A stretch of DNA of 64,000 bases. Source: Verticillium longisporum (taxonomy: Eukaryota > Ascomycota > Sordariomycetes > Glomerellales > Plectosphaerellaceae). The number at the start of each line of letters is the position of its first letter. Position 1 is the first letter of the stretch. The DNA is taken from contig JAETXT010000003.1 in the NCBI GenBank assembly GCA_019188255.1, positions 1,302,001-1,366,000 on the forward strand, written 5' to 3'. Under the pieces are notes generated by a model. The model had not been told where the DNA came from and ran no database searches. It was given only the letters and a program-made list of their open reading frames with translations. The position numbers and the translations under genes are program-made. Below, piece by piece: positions 10,305-22,601 of the stretch.

Positions 10305-12873
10305 TCACCTCTCGTACCGCGGGAGTTGCTCCGACCCCGAGCCCATGTCCCTCGGCGACGACGGTCCCGCAGGGTAGCTGTATTGGCCGCCATATTCGTC
10401 TTCGTCCGTCAACACCGGCGCCGACGGTAGCGCGTCCGCCGCATCCGCCGGGGGTGCTGATGGCCGGTGGCTGGGTCCGGCCTCGTAGTCCTCCGGAAAC
10501 TCTGGTGGCGCGCTTGCTTCGTTCATCAGCCGCTGCCTCTCCACCTCGAGCTTGTCCTCGGTTGGATGGGATGCCGGCCCTGCAATGTCCTCCAGTGTTG
10601 GCGCTGACGGCGCGTCATGCTCGTTATTGGCTTCTGTCCTGGAAGGCTCGTGTAATGGTGGTGCCGAGGGTGGGCCGTCGTCGGCGTCATAAATATTGGC
10701 TTCGGGCGCTGAGGCTCCAGAAGGTCCTGCATCGGCCGCTGATGGCTGGCTCGGCAATAACCTCTGTTCTTGTCGACGCACCCGCTCCTTTTCTGTGAGA
10801 ACGCTCTCGTCCTCGATTTGAGGCGCTGGCACATATGCTGGTGCCTCCCCTCGATCCAGAGGACTCGCCATGTGTGCTGTGTCTGCCGTATGTTGTCGGC
10901 TCAGAGGCCCAGGCGGCCGTGTGCTCCTGGTCGGTGTCGGCCGCTGCCAATAGCTGGACCCATCGTCGCCTTCCGCATGCCCTTCTGACCACGGGCTGAT
11001 GATCTCATCCTGGCTGACCGCATCTTCTTGTACATGATAAGTCCGTAATGTGTTGCTCCTGCCTCGCTCTTTGCTGCTGTCGGCGGTCCCCATGACCAGT
11101 TCGAAAACAACGGATATCACTCCCTTTTCTCTTCGCAGTCGATCTGTATCTATCACATTGCCGCTTCTTGCTGTGTAACCCTCAGTGGGCTGGGAAGAAG
11201 AAAACCCAACTGCCCTGGACTGGCCCCCGCTCTGGAGTTGATTGGCTAGCCTGCCACCCAGATCTACCAGCACCTCGATATGATACTTGAAGCTGATCAT
11301 CTCGCCAGGGACTCCCTTGATTGTGGGAAATGCGTCCTCCGGGACCTTGAGGGATGCCATGACGGTTGTCTCCATAGTTGCAGGGTCGATGATCAGAGGT
11401 GCCACCGCTTGGGACAAGTCTTTGCGGAAGACACTCTGGGAGGTTGTGGAAGACAGAGACAACCCTCCAAGGCCCGTTCTCGATCTGGGGTAGTATTCTT
11501 CTTTCTGCAACTTCCGAGCGTCGTCTTTGGACACCATATCAGCAAACAGGGACGCTGGCGGAGCTGTATCAATCCTGCCCTGGCGGTACATGGTGACAAT
11601 AACGCCGTGCATGCTTTTGAGACGCTTGATGTGCTGAACCGAAACCTTGACGGTCGCTGTATCGCCCGCGACGGCACCTCCTCGCAACAGCTCGACTGTT
11701 GCTGTGATTGTCTTCTCGTCGACTGCCTGCAACTTGGCATTGGCGGCAAGCGATGATGCCGTCTGATGTTCCGTGCCACGGTCGCTCATGCCACTGGTGG
11801 AAGTCAGACCACTGTCGCCGCTCATCTCAGACCGGCCATCTTGTTGTTGGTGCAAGGGGCTCCGCGGGTTGTCGTGCGCATCTTGCTGCGTGTCTTCTGA
11901 AATAGTGCATCGCTCCACGTGAGATTCGTGGTCCGATGGATGTTCGGTCGCCTCGTTGGTGGGAGGTGGTCGTTCCAGCGGAGCGGCTGGGCCATTCGCA
12001 TTGGTGTTGGCCGGTGCCACAATCGTCTGCTGCTGTTTCCTCCTCCTCGACTTTTTAGAAATAGGTTCGAGATAAATGGTTCGCGGTCGCGGACGGGGGA
12101 GGAGGCCAATGTCGATCTTCTCCACCAGTGATATTTTTCGGTCGCAAGTCGTTGTAGGCGCAATAGTTGTCGGTCGCGTGAGGGTCGCAGTGATCATATA
12201 GGAGATGGTACCACGCTCAAACTGTGGCTTGTAGTTAGCATCTCACGGCATATTCCGAGCAAGGGTCGATTGGACGGCATACATCGATGCTACTGGGCAA
12301 ACCCTTCTCGGGAAACTGCAGGTCGAACTGGAATTCGTACTTGGCAGCTTCCTGGCGACTCTCGGCGGCGAGCACCTGCCCATCCTGGAACAAGGACGCG
12401 TAACCGTTGCCGTGGTATTGCGCCGACGAGCGGCCAGACGTCAAGATGGGACTGGCGAGTTCGCGCTCCGCAATGGCGGGGCCTTTGAAGACGCGCACGT
12501 AGCCGTGCAGGGCCACGGTCAGGTGGGTGATGCGGACAGGTTTGACAATGGTCAGGACGACAGAGCCGCGAACATTGTCGCCCGCATTGTACTGACGATG
12601 GGGCTCATTCGGGCGAACGTGAAAGTCGGCAACGTGGCGCGTGCGGGTGCGAATGGGCAAGGAGAATCGGGAGAAGAAGGAGCGGGACGAGGTTTGTTTG
12701 TCGACGGCGCCGTTGGCATCTAGGTTTGCGCCCATGTATGCAGCGTCGGAGCGACGGGTTTCAATTGAGGTGGCTTTTGAGTTCGATTTCGACGTGGTGC
12801 CAAAGGGCTCGGTGGGCGCGAAGGTCAAGGAGGAAGGAGGGGAGGCGGCGACAGGACGCACAATGTCGACCAT
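10305..12873 (-). CDS. palF: Arrestin-related pH-response protein PalF/Rim8
   Basis: Arrestin-like adaptor of the alkaline-pH (Pal/Rim) pathway. It acts at the plasma membrane with PalH and recruits ESCRT. Exons on the minus strand are 12873-12283 and 12221-10305. The 61-bp intron runs GTATGC to CACAG with branch GCTAAC and joins KGLPSSID|FERGTISYMITATLTRP. The protein is 835 residues from the ATG at 12873 (MVDIVRPVAA). The arrestin N-half (about 75-260) includes GSVVLTIVKPVRITHLTVALHGYV. The C-half (about 330-500) includes PATMETTVMASLKVPEDAFPTIKG. The long disordered tail carries repeated PSAP/ASAP motifs near SAPPL, SAPTL, SAPPE, SAPPA and SAPVL, candidate sites for the Vps23/TSG101 UEV domain. 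A longer frame extends to 13014 but has no ATG there. Confidence 0.9.
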
Positions 12874-15422
12874 CCAGGGGCGATGCAATGGCGAACAAGC
12901 GCTAGCGGTTGATGACGCTGAGGGCGGTCGTCGTCGATGGTCGAGCAAGGCAGGGTGTGTGACTGCGAGGTCGGATTCGTCGGATCGAATCGATACAAGA
13001 CGGCTGACTCTCACGAAATAACGATTTGGTGTTGCTGTACTGGCACGGATCTACGCGATGCTGACCACGGGCTTGGCTTGGGTTGCATATGCCAAGAGGC
13101 ATGAGGGAACCTTGCCAAGAAAGCTTCGCCCTTGTCGTGCTCTGCAGTGGAGGGAAGGGCTTCTGGGTGGTCTTTGGTCGAGGATTTCTGGAACTGGTAC
13201 GGATGGGACGAGAGGGGGTTGGCCTGGAGCTCTGTTTTGTTGATGCTGGAGGTAGAATGGGACGAGTCACAAAGGCAGCAATGAGGACAATGGAAGACGA
13301 TGCAACGAGAGAAAGGCGACCATGCCCTGCCTTAATGCAGCGGGCGAGCAAGAGAGAGAAAGAGGGACGGAGTGAGCAGAGACGCAGGCACGTCTGAGCC
13401 TGAGCTTGCCCGAGTGAGCGAGCGAACCTGAACCTGGAAAGAGCGGATGACGGCGCGCTCAGGCCTGGCGCCTCCCCCATCCGAGTCCTCCACTCATTCT
13501 CACCTGCCAGTCAGGCCAGGCACGACCCAGCCGAGATCCCGACTTATAATGCACTGTTCCTACCGATGTGTTGTCAGCGAAACCAAGCACGCTTTTCCTC
13601 CTGATTTCTATCACTATGCTTTTTGCTCCTGATGACCTTGCCTATGAACGTGGTCAAGTACCTACATACCTAGGTAGGTAGGTACTTACCTAGGTGACAA
13701 AAGTATTCTCCTTTGCGTGTCACTCATGCCCTCTCTCGTTGTGGCCACATCCTTCGAGACCATCTGTTCTAGTGGCACCCACCCCACGAATGCTCCGCCT
13801 CATGGCCCCAACTGGCACTACTTGTGTCCAGTGTCTCTCCTCAAAGCCCCAACGACATTCACGGCGACGGTTCAGTGCACATATATCTCACTATTGACAG
13901 TTCATCTCACACAAGACGCATCCCTCGTGGGACTGTACAATTCCGTGGGTCGACCAAATACATTATCTGGCTTGCACTCCGAACGGACAGTGTACCGTAC
14001 AGCCATTGACATTTCCTCGGCCACAGCACTCACGTACGATGGCGTACCACATGAGGGTCTCGGTTCTGTCGGCCTTTCCGTAACGGGCTCTGAGATAAGT
14101 ACTGGGGTAGCATTCCCCGTCAGTGTAACCCCGAGAGGATGAAGGACGACCTGGCCACTTGGTACTGTTGGTCCCCGCGATTCAGCTATATTTCGCGACG
14201 AATGATAATTAGTATTCTTCTTCGCCATGCTTTGTGTGTAACGCACACACGTCGCGTGTCAGGCGCAGGACAGGTCTTGCCGCCACGGTACTTCCACAGC
14301 ATGATCCTGCCGACAGTCGATTTAACCTCAAGCCTCTTTGCAATGTTTCCAATTGCCTGAGCCCGGCATCTTACCAGATCAAGGGCCGAGGAAGAGCTGA
14401 GTCCGAATCTTATCTCACAGCTAAAGACACGAACCAAGGGGGAGAAATGCAGCATGTCTCTACATGTTTCGGCGCCTGCGTAGGTACCTACTGCCATGTA
14501 CAGTACACGTCCCTGTCGAAAGCCATCGCGCCCCTCGGCCGACTTGTACCAGTACTCCACTACGGCACCCTCCTCCCGATCCGCATCGGGCCAGACACCA
14601 CATCCGACCCAGGGCGTGGTTCAGTGGCAGCACTAGGCCCTCCCGCTAGGCACTGGTTGGCCGAGATCATCCACTCCCCATCCTACCTACCCAGGCTTGC
14701 CAGGTACCTCGACATTTGGTACAGCGAAGAGCACCACACCTCAGCGCGTTGTGTTCTGGCAAGTCTGGTAAAGGATGCTTTTGCCCATCGGCCCCTCCCT
14801 ACCTAGGCAGGAACCTACCATGTAGGTACAGTATGCCCCCCTGGCTATGATCCCTCACAACCCTTCCACTGGAAAGGGGGGTCCCGCAGGCTAGCAAAGC
14901 GCCCGGATGCCCCTGGGCTCAATGCGTTTCATCCACTGTCCTTTTAAGGTCCAACGCAGCAGGGCTGGCGGCCTGTATCCCTACTCAATGCTCACTTTGC
15001 TCCGTGTTCTCGGCTCCGCGGCTCTGTCGCGTCAAGGTTAGCTTCGCAAGGGCTGGATGGTCGCGAGTCGGCACGCGTGCGCACACATTCACTGTCTCTC
15101 CTCGTCTGACATAGGTGGTATTGCAAACGCAAATGAATAGGGTCATCTGTTCAATCTTCTCTTCGTCATTTCTATCCAATTATCTAGCTCCGGCTTTTGG
15201 GTATCAAGCTCTGGTCGCAATCTCAACATGCTCACCAAAATTGAATGTATGCCACACCTACACCAAGCACCCAAATGGTTCCTTCGTCCCATGATCCCCG
15301 TAGGAAACAGATGCCCCGTCTCATCCAAACCCCTACGCAATGCCATGCAAAAGAATCACAATCCGAACGCCCTTTTCTGTCCATATTTATACCAAGAGAA
15401 CCGTACCCACAACTCGCTCTGT
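12874..15422. other. Long intergenic region palF-CDC6
   Basis: About 2.5 kb. CCTAGGTA/GGTACCT clusters lie at 13659-13695 and at 14686-14830. Long frames such as 13717-14142 and 14234-14806 start only at GTG and have no domain signature, so I call no gene. Confidence 0.55.
13659..13695. repeat. CCTAGGTAGGTA palindromic word cluster
   Basis: Consecutive TACCT/AGGTA words with two ACCTAGGT palindromes within 37 bp. It is the densest copy of the family in this window, in the palF upstream region. Confidence 0.75.
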
Positions 15423-17299
15423 TCAGTCCAATGCCTCGCCGCTGATGATGCTCTTGAGGATGCCTGCGCCCACGCCGTCCGTCATTTGCTCCATCTCCTT
15501 CTCGCCAACGCAGCTGGCCACCCGCCTCTCCTCGCCAGTGGCAAAGTTGCCCTTGCGCGACCGCTTGCTAGGCGTCTGCGCGATGAAGCTGCCCGCCTTG
15601 CCCTCGACGGGGCTGACAAGGCCGAGCGTCTCGAGGCTACCCACGACCTCGCGGAACTCCGAGCTCGAGAGCGGGTGCAGAACCGAGTCTCGTGTGCAGA
15701 GAACAGTGTACGTGTCGAATAGAATCTTGACAGTCGGTGCGAGGGTAGCCGACTTGGACGGTGTCGTCGAGAGTCCAGAGTTGGCCCTCGCCATTCGGTT
15801 GCGGTTCTCCAGGGCCACCAGGGCGCAGAGTGCCGCCTTTTGCTGCAGGTTGAGTGCCTTGAGTCTCTGGTTTGTGCCGTTGCTAAAAGCCGCTTGCGTG
15901 ACCTTGTTGAGGTGCCCGATGGAAGCGCGAGGCGCTGTCTCTGCCGTCAAAGCTTTGAGCGAGCTTGTGGCAATCTGGGCGACGCTCCTCGAGCCGCCCT
16001 TTGTGGGAGAGGCACGATTCGTAGTCTCACCCAGGGGCTTCCTAGAGGGCGTCATCTGAAGCATCTTTTCGCGTGCTTCGTTCTCGTGCTTCTCTTTTGT
16101 CTCCGCCTCGATCAGATCCAGCGCTCTGCGGCAAATCTCAAAGGCCTTGCGCAGGTCTCCCGTCTGGCTGGCTACCTTTCTCGAGCAAAGCTCGATGGCG
16201 GCGGGATGAATGAAGGGAGCTGATGTCTGCTGGCTGCCTTCTGGCAACAGGCTCTTTAGACGGGTCGTGATGATACTTTTGATCTGGGCGGCTGAGTAAG
16301 GGTGGAAAGGAAGCAGGTCGGGCTTCAGGTTCTTTGACTTGAGTCGTGGTAGGAAGCGATCTGTCAAGTCCAAAGCGTTGGCGATGCCGACCATGACCAA
16401 CCGTGACGGTTTCTGGAGCGACCACTCAAAAAGACGGTATAGACTCTCCAAGCCCATTGTGAGAATGTGGTCGATCTCGTCCAAGACAACCAGGTGGACA
16501 GGCGCATCCTCTTCCGAGGTGACAAAGATTGTCTGTAGTGCCGCCATGGCTTGCGCCTCGTTGACGTCTTCGCTGTGGCCCAGCAAGTCCAGAAGAGTGT
16601 TGTACAGGTCCTTGGATGATTTGATGCTCATGCAGTTGATGTAAGCCTGACGCACCCCGAGCGTCTCCGTCAACTTGCTCGTGACCTCCTTGACCATGGC
16701 GCTTTTCCCTGTACCCGGTGGACCGCTGATGTAGAGGCAGCCGCTAGGAGCCGAAGAGGAGCACTGGTCGACAAAATTGCTGAGCCGGGCCTTCTCCTCC
16801 TCACGTCCTACAAGTTGGCCAGGATCAGCTCCGCGGGCAAAGAGCTGTCGCGCGTGGTGGTAGACCGTCTGCTGCGCCGCTGGTGTGAGAGGCGTGTGGG
16901 GGTCATTCGTCGGAAAAGCTTGCCCGCAGACATGACAGCATGTCTTGGCGTGATTGGGGCCTTTGCGAAGGCATCTCGGTGACGAGGGGTTTGTGGAGTG
17001 ACGGGTACGGCTTTTGCAAGCTTCTGTGGCTTTGTGCGGTATTGTCTCTTTGTGGATGGCGTGGGGACGTCATCGTCATCCTCATCGATTTCCGACAGGG
17101 ACTCGGTCGCCTTGGGGTCGGCATTTTCGTCATTGGCCTCCGCTAGTCGAGCTGATCGTCGAGTTCGCTTTGCAGGGCAATCGAGGGCACCTGAAAGGGG
17201 CTTGATGAGCAAGATGAACGCAGGAGGCGCTTGCTTGGGGGTCCGCTTACCTGTGTCTGCGACGTCCCTCGTCCGCTTCCCGAGGGTTGTGCCGGCCAT
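15423..17299 (-). CDS. CDC6: Replication licensing ATPase Cdc6/Cdc18, one frame break
   Basis: AAA+ ATPase that with ORC loads MCM2-7 at origins in G1; nuclear. Exons on the minus strand are 17299-17251 and 17190-15423, with a 60-bp intron (GTAAGC to TTTCAG). Repaired length is 605 residues. The N-terminus is basic and rich in S/T-P sites (TPRHRD, PITPRH, MTPHTPLTP), the usual CDK targets. Then come VYHHARQLFARG, the sensor/AAA core with Walker A GPPGTGKSAM (about 173-182), Walker B HLVVLDEID (about 249-257), and a C-terminal winged-helix region (SSSEFREVVGSLETLGLV). The run of five C on the coding strand at 16898-16902 is one base short: the frame before it reads FRRMTP and the frame after it reads HTPLTPAAQQTVYHH. 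Spliced out, the intron joins DTG|ALDCPAKRTRR. MoCo sulfurase diverges from its 5' side. Confidence 0.92.
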
Positions 17300-18099
17300 T
17301 GGAATCGCTCGAGGGCTTTCGACCTGAGAGTCAAGAAGAAGCGGTCGAGGAGGAATGAACGGTGCAAGATTCAAGAAGGTGCAGTCAGTTGGTGAACAGT
17401 CGTGCGTTGATGCAGGTGCAACAGTTGAGAGGTAGGTATGTGGTGGTGTGGGATGTGTCGTTGTCGAGGTCGGACCTGCTCCGGGAGCTGGCTGGCAGGG
17501 AGATTTAGAAGGAGCCGCCCTGGAAGGGTGGGCCAGTAGGGCGCGTAAAGTGCTGCAGGAGCGCGTTCTCGCGTCAGGGCGCGATTCCCATTAAACGGAC
17601 GTGAGGGAGCCGACGCCGGCACGTGCTTCTCAAAGGACGTGCACGCGTCCGAGGTCCCACCTTTTTCGTGACTAAGGTACTCGGTGGCAAGTCTGGCCAG
17701 ATGATGCCAGCCAAGGGCAGTGTCAGCCAGTAGACAGGCGAGGCAAGCGAATAATTAGTGCTTTGTGCGGAGGTGCCCGATCACTCGTCCCTCTCCAAAC
17801 CAAACGCCGGCCTCCGCCGTAACTACCTATGTACCTATCTAGACAAGATGATCCCCGCAATTGGAGATGAGGCTCTTCGGCTTATCAACTTGTCGTCGGC
17901 CCCATCATGACCTTGCCTCCATGTGCCTTCATCGGCATCTCCTCCTTCCTCACTCTTTTGGGCCGTGGGCGTAACAGTCAGGCCGCCTGTCCATCTCTTC
18001 CCCTCACCTACTCTGGCTCCTCGGCTGCAACTCCGACACACCAACCTCACACCGCCAGTGTATGTGGCATGAGATAGTGTTGCATGACCTTACTTCGAT
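17300..18099. promoter_or_regulatory. Divergent intergenic region CDC6/MoCo sulfurase
   Basis: Exactly 800 bp between two diverging starts. It contains ACGCGT-like GC-rich words near 17560-17650 (GCGCGTAAAG, CACGCGTCC). These resemble MCB-type boxes known in front of S-phase genes, so a link to CDC6 timing is possible but is inference only. TACCTATGTACCTATCTA words lie at 17825-17842. Confidence 0.45.
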
Positions 18100-20618
18100 A
18101 TGGCAGAACCCTCATATAATGCCTTGGTGGAGGGCTTCAGAGATCGCGAATATCCCATGCTCAAAGGTCTGCTGGTTCGCTCGTCCGGAAAATCCGACAA
18201 GGCTGACTCGCCGCAGAATCCGTATATCTCGACCATGCTGGGACGACGGTTTACTCCAAGTCTATGATGGACATGTTCACGGCAGATATGATGTCTAATC
18301 TACTCGGCAACCCTCACTCTGGCTCTCTGCCTTCACAGTACACTACGTCTCGCATTGAAGACATTCGTTTGCGACTTCTTACCTTCTTCAACGCGGATCC
18401 TTCCGAGTTCGACTTGGTCTTCGTTGCCAATGCTACGGCAGGCGTCAAACTTGTGCTTGAAGCCTTTCGCAATCTCCCCGCTGGATTCTCATACGCATAT
18501 CATCAGGCTTGCCATACTAGTCTTGTTGGCGTTCGAGAGGAAGCCGTCGAGAGTATTTGTATCGATAACGATCACATCAACAAATGTCTCGCTGGGCACA
18601 CACTCAATCTCAGTCTGGTCGCTTCAGATTCGACAATTTTGTTCGCCCATACCGCCCAGTCACATATGGACGGGAGACGCTACCCAGTTTCGTGGTCATC
18701 GGAGATGAGAAAGGCGGTGCATCCATCGAGGGCTCTATATACCATGCTCGACGCCTCATCTCTCGTAACGACCTCGCCACTCGATCTCAGCGACTCCGAA
18801 ACCTCGCCTGACTTTACCGTCCTTAGTCTCTACAAGATCTTCGGCTTCCCCGATTTGGGGGCTCTGATTGTCCGACGACAAGCACAGCCAATCTTCAACT
18901 CGAGGCGATATTTTGGTGGCGGCACTGTCGACACTGTCGTATGTGGGAAAGAGAAGTGGCATGCCTCGAAGAGTCAATTTCTGCACGAAAGACTAGAGGA
19001 CGGAACACTGCCATTTCACAGCATAATTGCGCTTGATGCTGCTCTCCACAGCCACAAGGCGCTTTTTGGGACTATGGCGCACGTCGCTTCTCACACGCTG
19101 TATTTGCGCCGGCATTTGGCCAAAGGACTGTCTGCTCTCAGGCATTCTAACGGCGAACCAGTCTGTGTCCTGTACGGTGAAGACAACGACCCCAACGCCA
19201 AACTTATCGCTGAGCATGGGCCAGTGGGAGCCTTCAATCTGCTCAACGCCGCAGGTGCATGGATCAGCTTGAATGAATTTGAGAAGCTTGCTACACTTCA
19301 GAAATTTCATGTTAGAACCGGTGGAGTGTGCAGCCCAGGTGGTATCGCCGCAGCTCTCAAGCTTGAGCCTTGGGAGGTTCGGAGAAACTTCTCAGCTGGC
19401 TTTCGTTGCGGCACGGATCAAGACATCATCGCCGGAAAACCGACGGGTGTGATCCGGGCCAGCCTAGGCGCGATGAGCATAATGCAGGATGTCAAAAGCT
19501 TCGTTGACTTCATTGCCGAATTCTACAGAGAGACAGAGTATCCTGCCACGATCCCACCCACCACCACCGTGGAGTTGGTTTCGGACACCGCACAGTTACG
19601 TGTCCAGGCATTGTCTGTCTTTCCCATCAAAAGCTGTGCCGCCTATTCGGTGCCGCATGGTATAGATTGGGAAGTGAAACCAGAGGGTCTAGCTTGGGAC
19701 AGGGAATGGTGTCTGGTTCACTCTGGAACGGGTCACGCATTGAGCCAGAAACGAGATCCTCAGATGGCTCTCATCCGCCCAGTCCTGGATTTTCAGCAAG
19801 GCCTTCTTCGTGTCACATGCTGCGGCCCAGTACGCACAGATGGGCCAAGCGAGGTTTCGGTGCCATTGTCAGCGGACCCAACCGTTCTGGACACGCAAGA
19901 CTCCAATCCTATGCTTGTGTCCCGAGTTTGCGGTGACCAGATATCCGCTCAGAAATGCGCTCTTCCAGAGGTCAATGCCTTCTTCTCTGATGTTCTAGGA
20001 GTGCCTTGTGTGCTCGCTCGGTTCCCGGCAGGCGGTCGAGGACGAGGCATGCGCCAGTCAAAGGCACAAATTCAGAAGCACCAAAGATTCGGAAAGTCAG
20101 CCACGAGCCTGATACCAGGGTCATTCCCAGACCTGCCATCCCCGCCGGACTCGGACTCTGAACAGCAGGGAAGCAAGATTCTCCTCGCAAATGAGAGTCC
20201 AATTTTGTTGGTGAACACAGCCAGTCTTCGCGCACTCAATCACGATATCATGGCCAAGGGGGACGCCCCGGTTCCCATCTCCGCGTTCAGAGGCAACGTT
20301 GTTATCGGCCCAAGCAACGACAACGATGCACCTCTGCCGTACGCCGAAGACGCCTGGGCCAACGTTAAGATAGGTCACCATAACTTCCAACTGATGGGCT
20401 CTTGTCGTCGGTGTCAAATGGTCTGCGTCGACCAAAAGAATGGCGCAAAACATCAGGAGCCGTTTCTGACTTTGGCCAAAACCCGACGCTTCGACGGTAA
20501 GGTGTTTTTCGGAACGCACATGCGTCACGACTGTCGACCAAGCTACGCGACGAAGGAAGCTCAATATCCAACCATCCGGGTCGGCGACACGGTCGAGCCC
20601 AATGCCCCGACGCATTGA
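18100..20618 (+). CDS. hxB: Molybdenum cofactor sulfurase (NifS-like plus MOSC)
   Basis: Sulfurates the molybdenum cofactor to activate xanthine dehydrogenase and aldehyde oxidase; needed for purine use. Exons are 18100-18166 and 18217-20618, giving 822 residues. The 50-bp intron starts GTCTGC, an unusual donor, with branch GGCTGAC and acceptor CGCAG. It joins REYPMLK|ESVYLDHAGTT. The class-V aminotransferase half has LDHAGTT, the PLP-lysine context SLYKIFGFPDLGALIVR (Lys about 229) and the catalytic cysteine context VRTGGVCSPGGIA (Cys about 394). The C-terminal half is MOSC_N plus MOSC (SVFPIKSCA, GLAWDREW, FRGNVVI, LMGSCRRCQMVCVD). Length is normal for fungal HxB proteins. The gene symbol follows the Aspergillus ortholog. 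Confidence 0.93.
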
Positions 20619-22601
20619 GGGAACTACCTTGTCAGAACCAACGGGTGACAGCACTTAAGCCACCAGCCATGGAATTTGCCAAGAGATGGCCGACGGCCTT
20701 TCGAGCACACGTACAGTGCCCTTGTCTTTTCTGATACAGTAGGTATCAGGTGAGACGCGGACATCCGTGCGCGAAGCTTACTCCAGTCTGAAGCTCTCCA
20801 CCTCAAGCTCAGCTTAGCCTCGCCATCCCTCAGTGTTTACTGTCTGGTCAACAATACGCCTTTGACAGTCGTTCAATGCTGCGTTTCCCTCATCAACAGC
20901 TGGTGCACCGCATATTCGCGCCGACCGACGAAGTCGAAGCAATGCGTGGTGCTCAGTACGTTTCCGAATCATCATGTCGACAATCGGCCCAAGGCGTGCA
21001 CTGGTAGAACTCGGCCATCCCAACAACGACCAGGAACGCTAACCTCAACGCCCAAACGGCGAGTTCGCTGTATGCCTAGGCAGGACCTGGAACGAAACTG
21101 TGATTGAGCATGATTGCATTGCCAGAGCAAGCAAGCATGAGCAGGCTGGCATTGGGAACCATCCCATTGTCCTGGGTATGACATTAAAAGGCCCCCAGCG
21201 TTGCTTACATGCGTAAGTGTAGCAACGATGACCAGCACGGCATTGAGATCCCTGCTTGGTGTTGTCCTGGGCAGGACGATAAAAGGCCCGATATGTTGTC
21301 TTCGTGTTCGATCGAAGCAACAATGAGCAGTATGGCGACAGATGCCAGCTGTATAACGAAGCGTTGCCATGCTTTTCGGTTCTGTTGGATCCGCCATGAT
21401 GACGATCATACAGAGAGTAAGATGCTTTCGCCGCGGGGCTGCAGGTCTGTTGCACACTTTGCTGACTTGCCTCTGCAGGATGGACCATTACGAGTGAACG
21501 ATCAGTACATACCTTCGCGCGTTAGTCCTGGGCACGACGGGGAAACTGCCCGGTGGACACGACTCAGTACGACGAGACGATTCACGATATGATGACGTTA
21601 GAGCTTAGAGCCCTTACGGTCAAAAGCCACTGTTCGTACTACGAGCAGGTGGTGAGAAAAAGTCCAGGTGCGCAGTGATGATTGTCGAAACTGGTCGAGA
21701 ATAACAACCGGCGCAGCAGCGGATCTGTTGCGGCGGCGGCGAGGTCACTCTGCGGTAGAGGCGTAAATCCTCGTCAGTGCCGCCAGGCGGGGTTCTTTCT
21801 GAAGGAGACAAGCGTGATAGTAAGAGCGGTATGCTAGAGGTGTGTCGTCAGCTGGTCGTCCCTTGGGCAAGCCCACGACCAGCGGACCGCTTGCCAGCCG
21901 CGGCAGAGGCTACTTTGCTCCGGAGCCAGCATCTCGGACTAGGCCGAGGAGGACCTGGGCCACCTACGGACATCACCGCCCTCAGGGCGCCGAAATGGGT
22001 GGACCAAACGTTTGGACGGTGGAAGCGTGTGCTTCTAAGAGCGATGGGCTGGTCACGTCTCCTGGGACGGGCGGTGGGATTGCATCGCCCGGACCTAAGC
22101 TCTTGCGCTCGACCATCAGGTTTCGGGGCGTCACCGGGCTATGTGTCAAGGGGGCACACAGGTGGGGGATTCTGTACAAGTGGGATGCCGACGATGATTC
22201 TCTTGCCGATGTAGCTGCACAGCGAAATTCAAGCCTGACTTTGCCCCATTAATGGTACTGACTGTGTGATCATGGCCTGTCTGACGATGCACATGGTAGT
22301 ATTCCGAGTCTACAGTGATCATGTGTCCAACACTTTGAAGGCCGAGATGATTCACAATCGAGATGACATGCTCAACACATTATATATGCACTAGTGTGAG
22401 GAAACATCACCATCTGTGAGATTTGATGTTCGACAAAGGTATCATTACGTTTGAACCGGTAAAACGGCCAGCAACATCTATCATACACGATGCTCCGCTC
22501 GAACGCTTGTGATGTACAATCTGGTCGCGCTGTCCCAAAACGCCCCAACTCTCATAAGTCATCGATGTCATACTCTGCAGATTTATTTGCACGCTCGTTC
22601 T
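20619..22601. other. Intergenic region with degenerate tandem repeat
   Basis: About 2 kb between MoCo sulfurase and the conidiation-type gene. It holds the diverged repeat at 21129-21350. Frames such as 21842-22252 begin only at GTG and lack domain features. No gene is supported. Confidence 0.55.
21129..21350. repeat. Diverged ~94-bp tandem repeat, about 2.3 copies
   Basis: Unit 1 (from about 21129) and unit 2 (from about 21223) share AGCAA-x-ATGA-CAG, GGCATTG, TTGTCCTGGG and TAAAAGGCCC in the same order. A partial third unit begins at about 21317 (AAGCAACAATGAGCAG). A separate related piece, TAGTCCTGGGCACGAC, occurs near 21522. The copies differ at many positions, so this is an old duplication. 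Confidence 0.65.

Noticed and set aside
12222..12246. A 25-bp intron in palF (GTGAGA ... CACAG)
   Set aside because: Too short for fungal splicing. A GTATGC donor 36 bp upstream gives a normal 61-bp intron with the same branch and acceptor and a better protein join (PSSID|FERGT).
14234..14806. 190-codon plus frame upstream of CDC6
   Set aside because: Opens at GTG, no recognisable domain, and overlaps CCTAGGTA clusters.
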